Assembly (NCBI GenBank): GCA_949286215.1
Contig: CASDYX010000026.1
Span: 1-36,314, forward strand
Length of the DNA stretch: 36,314 nucleotides
DNA from: an uncultured Pseudomonadota bacterium
GTDB lineage: Bacteria > Pseudomonadota > Alphaproteobacteria > RF32 > CAG-239
Direction of reading: 5' to 3'
The notes beneath the pieces were generated by a model. It did no database searches, was not told the DNA's origin, and saw only the letters and a list, made by a program, of their open reading frames with translations. The position numbers were made by a program, and so were the translations under genes. Below are positions 32,940 to 36,314 of the stretch, piece by piece (positions within the stretch are counted from its first letter, which is position 1; every line of letters starts with the position of its first letter).

Positions 32940-34070
32940 ATGAATACACAAAATGACAACAAGTTTGTGGCTCAAGGAGCTGCGGCTTGGCAGGAAAAAG
33001 AGAGACATGAACAGATTATGAACGACTTAAACCAAGTTTACGGATACGATGAAAGTTGTATTGTAATCAACGGAGTGTCACATGCTTGGACAATAAAAAA
33101 GCTTGAAAACAAACGAGCTTTGGAAATTGTCAATCGAGGCCATCATGACGAAATCATGTATATGATAGAGCGATATCGCCAGGCAAATTGCCCGCCTGAA
33201 AAGAGGAGCTTTTTAAATTCGGTTTCTCGAGCAAATCTGCCCGATGAAGTAAAGAAAGTTATTGCCGAGCGCAATAATCCGGAGGAGGTAGAGGCTTTGC
33301 TTTCTTGGGACGGTTATGGCTATTCTGGGCAAGATGTGATTTTTGCCCGTAATGACCATTTTGAAAAAATGCGTTATCTGGAAAGACACGGGTTTGATGC
33401 CTATCATCAAAGACTGTTGCTTCAAGCAAACGATTCAGATGAAATTGCATTGCAAATCAAAAAGCATGGTCTGGCAGATGAACTGTTAGATGAAATGTTT
33501 GAAGGTCTGAGGGAAAAGAAGCCCGAGAGCTTGCAACATTATTATCTGTATATCTCGTATCGTGAATTTCCCGAAAAATACCAAAGACAGATGTTGCGTG
33601 TTGTCCGTACGCCGGAGTTTGAGGCCTATGTTGATAAATACGGAATTTGGGCTTGGGTGCACGAAGACTTGCTTGAATATCGTCTGATGTCTGAAGTCAG
33701 ATATTATTTGGAACGCCACCCGTATCTCTCTTATCAGGGAGCATTAAAGCTGGCTCAAAAAGGTTCACATGACGATAAGATGTTTTATATTTCAGCACCG
33801 AGCTGTGATATAAATGGCTTTTTGTGGGCAATGTTTAAATACCCTCCATTTGACTATGAAGTGATGACCCAATGTTTCCTGCGTATATCTGCCTCAGAAA
33901 ATGAAAAGCAAGCAGATATTGACTTGATGAAGACCGGCTCTCATGATGAAGTCATGGAACGAATCAAACAAGGCAAGTTGTCTAACCGCGCCTTAACTGC
34001 GCTGTTCTTCCGTAATTCAAAGGAAGAGTTTGAAACCTACATTTCCTTATGGGAAAAAAGTTTTCTGTAA
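32940..34070 (+). CDS. Hypothetical protein with degenerate helical repeats, 376 aa
   Basis: Family not recognised. The sequence contains diverged repeats with a charged core of the form (N/G)xxDEhxxxIxxHG: RGHHDEIMYMIERY (66-79), NNPEEVEALLSWDG (112-125), RNDHFEKMRYLERHG (137-151), ANDSDEIALQIKKHG (163-177), QKGSHDDKMFYIS (273-285) and KTGSHDEVMERIKQG (331-345). The pattern recalls helical-hairpin repeats such as ankyrin or Sel1, which suggests a protein-binding scaffold. There is no signal peptide. The ATG lacks a ribosome binding site (leader TTTAAGCATTATG). Monocistronic with a clear terminator. Confidence 0.8.
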   Translation: MNTQNDNKFVAQGAAAWQEKERHEQIMNDLNQVYGYDESCIVINGVSHAWTIKKLENKRALEIVNRGHHDEIMYMIERYRQANCPPEKRSFLNSVSRANLPDEVKKVIAERNNPEEVEALLSWDGYGYSGQDVIFARNDHFEKMRYLERHGFDAYHQRLLLQANDSDEIALQIKKHGLADELLDEMFEGLREKKPESLQHYYLYISYREFPEKYQRQMLRVVRTPEFEAYVDKYGIWAWVHEDLLEYRLMSEVRYYLERHPYLSYQGALKLAQKGSHDDKMFYISAPSCDINGFLWAMFKYPPFDYEVMTQCFLRISASENEKQADIDLMKTGSHDEVMERIKQGKLSNRALTALFFRNSKEEFETYISLWEKSFL

Positions 34071-34072
34071 AA

Positions 34073-34108
34073 AAATAAAACCTCAGAGTTGTCTCTGAGG
34101 TTTTATTT
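34073..34108 (+). terminator. Intrinsic terminator
   Basis: AAATAAAACCTCAGAG / CTCTGAGGTTTTATTT with loop TTGT. It may also end the convergent gene at 34123-34626. Confidence 0.85.
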
Positions 34109-34122
34109 TCCTTTTACAATCC

Positions 34123-34626
34123 TTAAATTTCATCCAAAATGGATGAAACTTTTTCCGGATTGTTTTTGTACAGGAACATCGCGAGACGTATCATTTCTCC
34201 TAATTTCCTTTGTAACCCATAATCTTCAGACGCTCCAAACTCTTGCAACTTTCGGATAAAAAGTGCAAGGTCGAGTTTGTCTGAAAAGACAGGCGCAAAT
34301 CCTTGCAAGGCTTCTCCAGAGGTCCAGATAACGACGTCGAAATCCTTAAACAAGGGTAAATCCGCCAGCGACAGTTGTTTGCTGGTGTCTTTTTCATGGT
34401 CGCGGAGCTGAACGGTGAGCGCGTTTCCTCTGCGGAAAGAGACACATTGGAATGCAAACTCTTCTCCGTTTTCAGCTTGCAAGCCATTTCCTTCCATCTC
34501 ACTAATTCGTTTGAAATGTTTGAGGTCGGCTTCTGGGCCCCAACCTGAAAAGTCATTTACAAACACGAATTTATTTCTCTCGCACATGTACGCCATCAAT
34601 TCTGATGGCAATTCTACTTGTTTCAT
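34123..34626 (-). CDS. Hypothetical protein, 167 aa
   Basis: Unknown family. Start at ATG 34626, after which the protein begins MKQVELPSELMAYM; the upstream in-frame ATG at 34671 lies upstream of the predicted transcription start and is excluded. Soluble and acidic, with a beta-rich middle (FVFVNDFSGWG, EFAFQCVSFRRGNALTVQL), then DFDVVIWTSGEAL and a helical C-terminus. The leader GATTTATTATG shows no Shine-Dalgarno sequence. It has its own promoter. Confidence 0.75.
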   Translation of the reverse strand: MKQVELPSELMAYMCERNKFVFVNDFSGWGPEADLKHFKRISEMEGNGLQAENGEEFAFQCVSFRRGNALTVQLRDHEKDTSKQLSLADLPLFKDFDVVIWTSGEALQGFAPVFSDKLDLALFIRKLQEFGASEDYGLQRKLGEMIRLAMFLYKNNPEKVSSILDEI

Positions 34627-34659
34627 AATAAATCTAATTAATTGGTGAATATGAGGGGG

Positions 34660-34688
34660 ACTATACCACAATTTTTATTATGACACAA
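34660..34688 (-). promoter_or_regulatory. Predicted sigma70-type promoter
   Basis: Minus strand: TTGTGT (34683-34688), 17-base spacer, TATAGT (34660-34665). Transcription would start near 34653, about 27 bases before the ATG. Confidence 0.65.
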
Positions 34689-34733
34689 TAGACAAAATTA
34701 ACAAAATGTAAATTTTTTTCTAAAATATTTCTC

Positions 34734-34762
34734 TTGTTGGTCATACAAAATTATGCTATACT
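34734..34762 (+). promoter_or_regulatory. Predicted sigma70-type promoter
   Basis: TTGTTG (34734-34739), 17-base spacer, TATACT (34757-34762). This places the start codon of the next gene at 34791, not at the earlier in-frame start codon inside the promoter. Confidence 0.6.
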
Positions 34763-34790
34763 CCACAACATAAGTCAAAAAGAGGGGAAA

Positions 34791-35591
34791 ATGTCGCATC
34801 AAAGCTTGGAGTTAAAATTAGAAGCCTTAGTCAATCGCATAGCCGCTGTTCGGGTAATTGCCAATGTTGAGCTAAACCAAGACCAACTTGAGGCCTTGCA
34901 AATTTTGCGTGCGCATTGCCTCAATCAAGCCTTGGATGATGCCGAAGTGCGTCGTGATCCTCGCAAATTGCGTTACAAAACCGCTCAAGAACTCAAATAC
35001 TCCCTGGTGGCAATTTGTTTGGCGCAAGCATTAACCAATCCGCAACGCCGCCATATTGAAAATAAAGAATACTTTGTTGACAATATTCAGGTCACAACCG
35101 CTGACAGAGATTGGGATAGAATAGAGTTTGGAAAAATTTCGCCTTATAATGTGCAAGAGGCGGTTTATCCCGAAATCATTAATGATTGGATGATATATCG
35201 AGATTCGAACGGTATGGGCATTAAAAACCTGATAGATGCTAAAACCAATTTAGTTGGTCTGCCGGACTTTAGTCGTGGCGGTGACCCGATATATGAATTT
35301 GCCCGTTTTCACCGCAAATATACCGAAAAAGAGCACCGCCAACAAGAGCAAAGCCGTCTGGCGGCGCAAGATGCTTTCCGCAACGCGATGGTACAACAAG
35401 TCGCTATAGAGATGACCAAACAGCAGATGCTCACCGGCGGCAACCCGATGGATTTGCTCAACCAACTTTTTGCGCCTAACGGAACTTATGCGCCCAAACT
35501 TCAACCGCAAAACCAAATTGACCGTCAAGTTGAACAAAGTATTACCAGATATTTGGAATATAGTAACGACGGCAATTCCCGCGAAAGATAA
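34791..35591 (+). CDS. Hypothetical protein, 266 aa
   Basis: Unknown family. From ATG 34791, which has ribosome binding site AGAGGGG. The protein is mostly helical: an N-terminal region (ELNQDQLEALQILRAHCL; DDAEVRRDPRKLRY), a central segment with GKISPYNVQEAVYPEIINDW, and a Gln-rich charged C-terminal helix (YTEKEHRQQEQSRLAAQ) followed by a Gln/Asn/Pro-rich tail. No membrane helix. The Gln- and Asn-rich end suggests an assembly or scaffold role, but this is a guess. Terminator follows. Confidence 0.77.
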   Translation: MSHQSLELKLEALVNRIAAVRVIANVELNQDQLEALQILRAHCLNQALDDAEVRRDPRKLRYKTAQELKYSLVAICLAQALTNPQRRHIENKEYFVDNIQVTTADRDWDRIEFGKISPYNVQEAVYPEIINDWMIYRDSNGMGIKNLIDAKTNLVGLPDFSRGGDPIYEFARFHRKYTEKEHRQQEQSRLAAQDAFRNAMVQQVAIEMTKQQMLTGGNPMDLLNQLFAPNGTYAPKLQPQNQIDRQVEQSITRYLEYSNDGNSRER

Positions 35592-35624
35592 AAAAGACCG
35601 TGCCTCAAAGACACGGTTTTTTTT
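35592..35624 (+). terminator. Intrinsic terminator
   Basis: ACCGTG (35597-35602) and CACGGT (35612-35617), with a T run after the second arm. The convergent dipeptidase stop lies within it. Confidence 0.75.
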
Positions 35625-36258
35625 AGAATAATTCAGTTTCAATGACGGGATATTTTTCAAACCCTTTGAGGTTATAGTGCCACCATTCATGCGGAATAGA
35701 TAAAAAGCCGTTATCTTCCATTATTACTTTTAGAAAACTCCGATTAGCCAAAGCCTCATAGGGGGCTAGCATATAATCATGTCTGGCTTTAGGTAAATTT
35801 TCTTGCAAAGGCTTAAAATTTCCTGTTCTAACGGCTTGAGCAATTTCATCACTATAAGCATCGGTTTCGGTCGGGTAGGTGAGGAGCTTGCCGTTTTCAT
35901 CAGCCAAACAAACATCAACCGCAGTCCCATGGCAATGATTGGAGAGTTGATAATTTGCGGCAAACAAGCCGGGAATTGCCACCTTTTTTTGGAGCAGAAT
36001 ATGAGCAAGGGGCGGGCGATAAGCATCGCGAATGCACAGTTTGAGATGATTTTGCTCTAATATCGGGACAATTTTCATTAAGTGTTCAAAGGCTTGGTGA
36101 TGCACAAAGGCTCTGTTTCCAAGCCCGATTTCCTCATAAGCCGCAAAACTTGCAATGTTGCGTGTGCCGGCGTACATCAAATCAATAATAAAAGGCTCGC
36201 CTTTAAGCTCAATTAAGTCGAATTTGGCAAGCTCTGTTTTTAGGCTTTCTGAATCCAT
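35623..36258 (-). CDS. D-alanyl-D-alanine dipeptidase (VanX family)
   Basis: 211 aa from ATG 36258; an upstream TTG at 36282 would lengthen it by 8 residues. Zinc-dependent M15D peptidase that cleaves D-Ala-D-Ala. The zinc and catalytic motifs are SNHCHGTAVDVCL (SxHxxGxAxD) and PHEWWHYN (Glu and His), with the arginine in CIRDAYRP. No signal peptide, so likely a cytoplasmic enzyme for recycling of peptidoglycan dipeptide; no VanA/VanH partners are present, so vancomycin resistance is not implied. Start overlaps the stop of an upstream reading frame by 19 bases. Confidence 0.92.
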   Translation of the reverse strand: MDSESLKTELAKFDLIELKGEPFIIDLMYAGTRNIASFAAYEEIGLGNRAFVHHQAFEHLMKIVPILEQNHLKLCIRDAYRPPLAHILLQKKVAIPGLFAANYQLSNHCHGTAVDVCLADENGKLLTYPTETDAYSDEIAQAVRTGNFKPLQENLPKARHDYMLAPYEALANRSFLKVIMEDNGFLSIPHEWWHYNLKGFEKYPVIETELF

Positions 36259-36314
36259 TTTCCGCTGCTTTCTTGTTGCCAATAATAGGTTTCTAATCCG
36301 CTAGACTTAAATTG
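36240..36314 (-). CDS. C-terminal end of an upstream gene (partial)
   Basis: On the minus strand the frame from the window edge reads 24 codons to a TAA (36242-36240), ending YYWQQESSGKWIQKA. The aromatic, charged composition looks like a real protein end, and the overlap of 19 bases with the dipeptidase start is a common operon arrangement. Too short to identify. Confidence 0.4.
   Translation of the reverse strand, partial: QFKSSGLETYYWQQESSGKWIQKA

Noticed and set aside
35623..36258. Vancomycin resistance determinant
   Set aside because: Only the dipeptidase is present; no D-Ala-D-Lac ligase or dehydrogenase is seen, and a Gram-negative outer membrane already excludes the drug.

Overview
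The window is a gene-dense, AT-rich stretch of a Gram-negative chromosome. The GyrA sequence, an RND efflux pair, an OprB-type porin, lipoproteins and an iron superoxide dismutase all fit a proteobacterium. The style of GyrA and the many low-GC orphan genes suggest a host- or gut-associated alphaproteobacterium, but no rRNA is present to prove it. No CRISPR array, prophage or intact transposase is visible.

Layout, left to right. 1-2718: gyrA, cut by the left edge. 2862-5496: four orphan genes, the last a possible divergent YdcF/DUF218 protein. 5656-10036: RND efflux adaptor and pump without an outer-membrane channel gene. 10171-12072: a secreted protein with about 44 cysteines. 12270-16008 (minus): a four-gene run of retropepsin-like protease, inactive transglutaminase fused to seven membrane helices, RimK-like ATP-grasp ligase and cyclophilin. 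16141-17400 (minus): OprB-like porin. 17559-19365: a small orphan gene, sodB and a two-gene orphan operon.

19432-20870 is the most mosaic part. It holds tRNA-Glu(CTC), an exact 19-base copy of its 3' end about 1 kb downstream, an acetyltransferase between the two copies, and a 580-base stretch of strong hairpins and degenerate, mostly inverted tRNA 3' ends. It looks like the scar of repeated integration at the tRNA, or a tRNA/terminator-derived repeat. It is followed by a three-gene operon (21190-23742) of a predicted HExxH zinc peptidase, an orphan with an ADP-ribosyltransferase-like N-terminal motif, and a protein with a GNAT-like C-terminal domain. This operon is the best candidate for an undescribed system.

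24594-28089: a heterodimeric ABC exporter. 28093-29189 (minus): nitroreductase and 3-methyladenine glycosylase I. 29227-30279 (minus): ArsR regulator, half-length ArsP/DUF318 permease and small redox-disulfide protein, all cysteine-rich, with a palindrome over the promoter. 30397-36314: an orphan, a YqaA-type membrane protein, a guanine-deaminase-like enzyme, an internally repetitive orphan, two more orphans and a VanX-type dipeptidase.

Two kinds of translation start recur. Recognisable housekeeping genes mostly carry AGGAG-like ribosome binding sites. A scattered set of about a dozen orphan genes has good sigma70-like promoters but short A/T-only leaders, often ending in TTATG or ATTATG, with no visible Shine-Dalgarno sequence. 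Many transcription units end in clear intrinsic terminators, which makes the operon boundaries easy to read.
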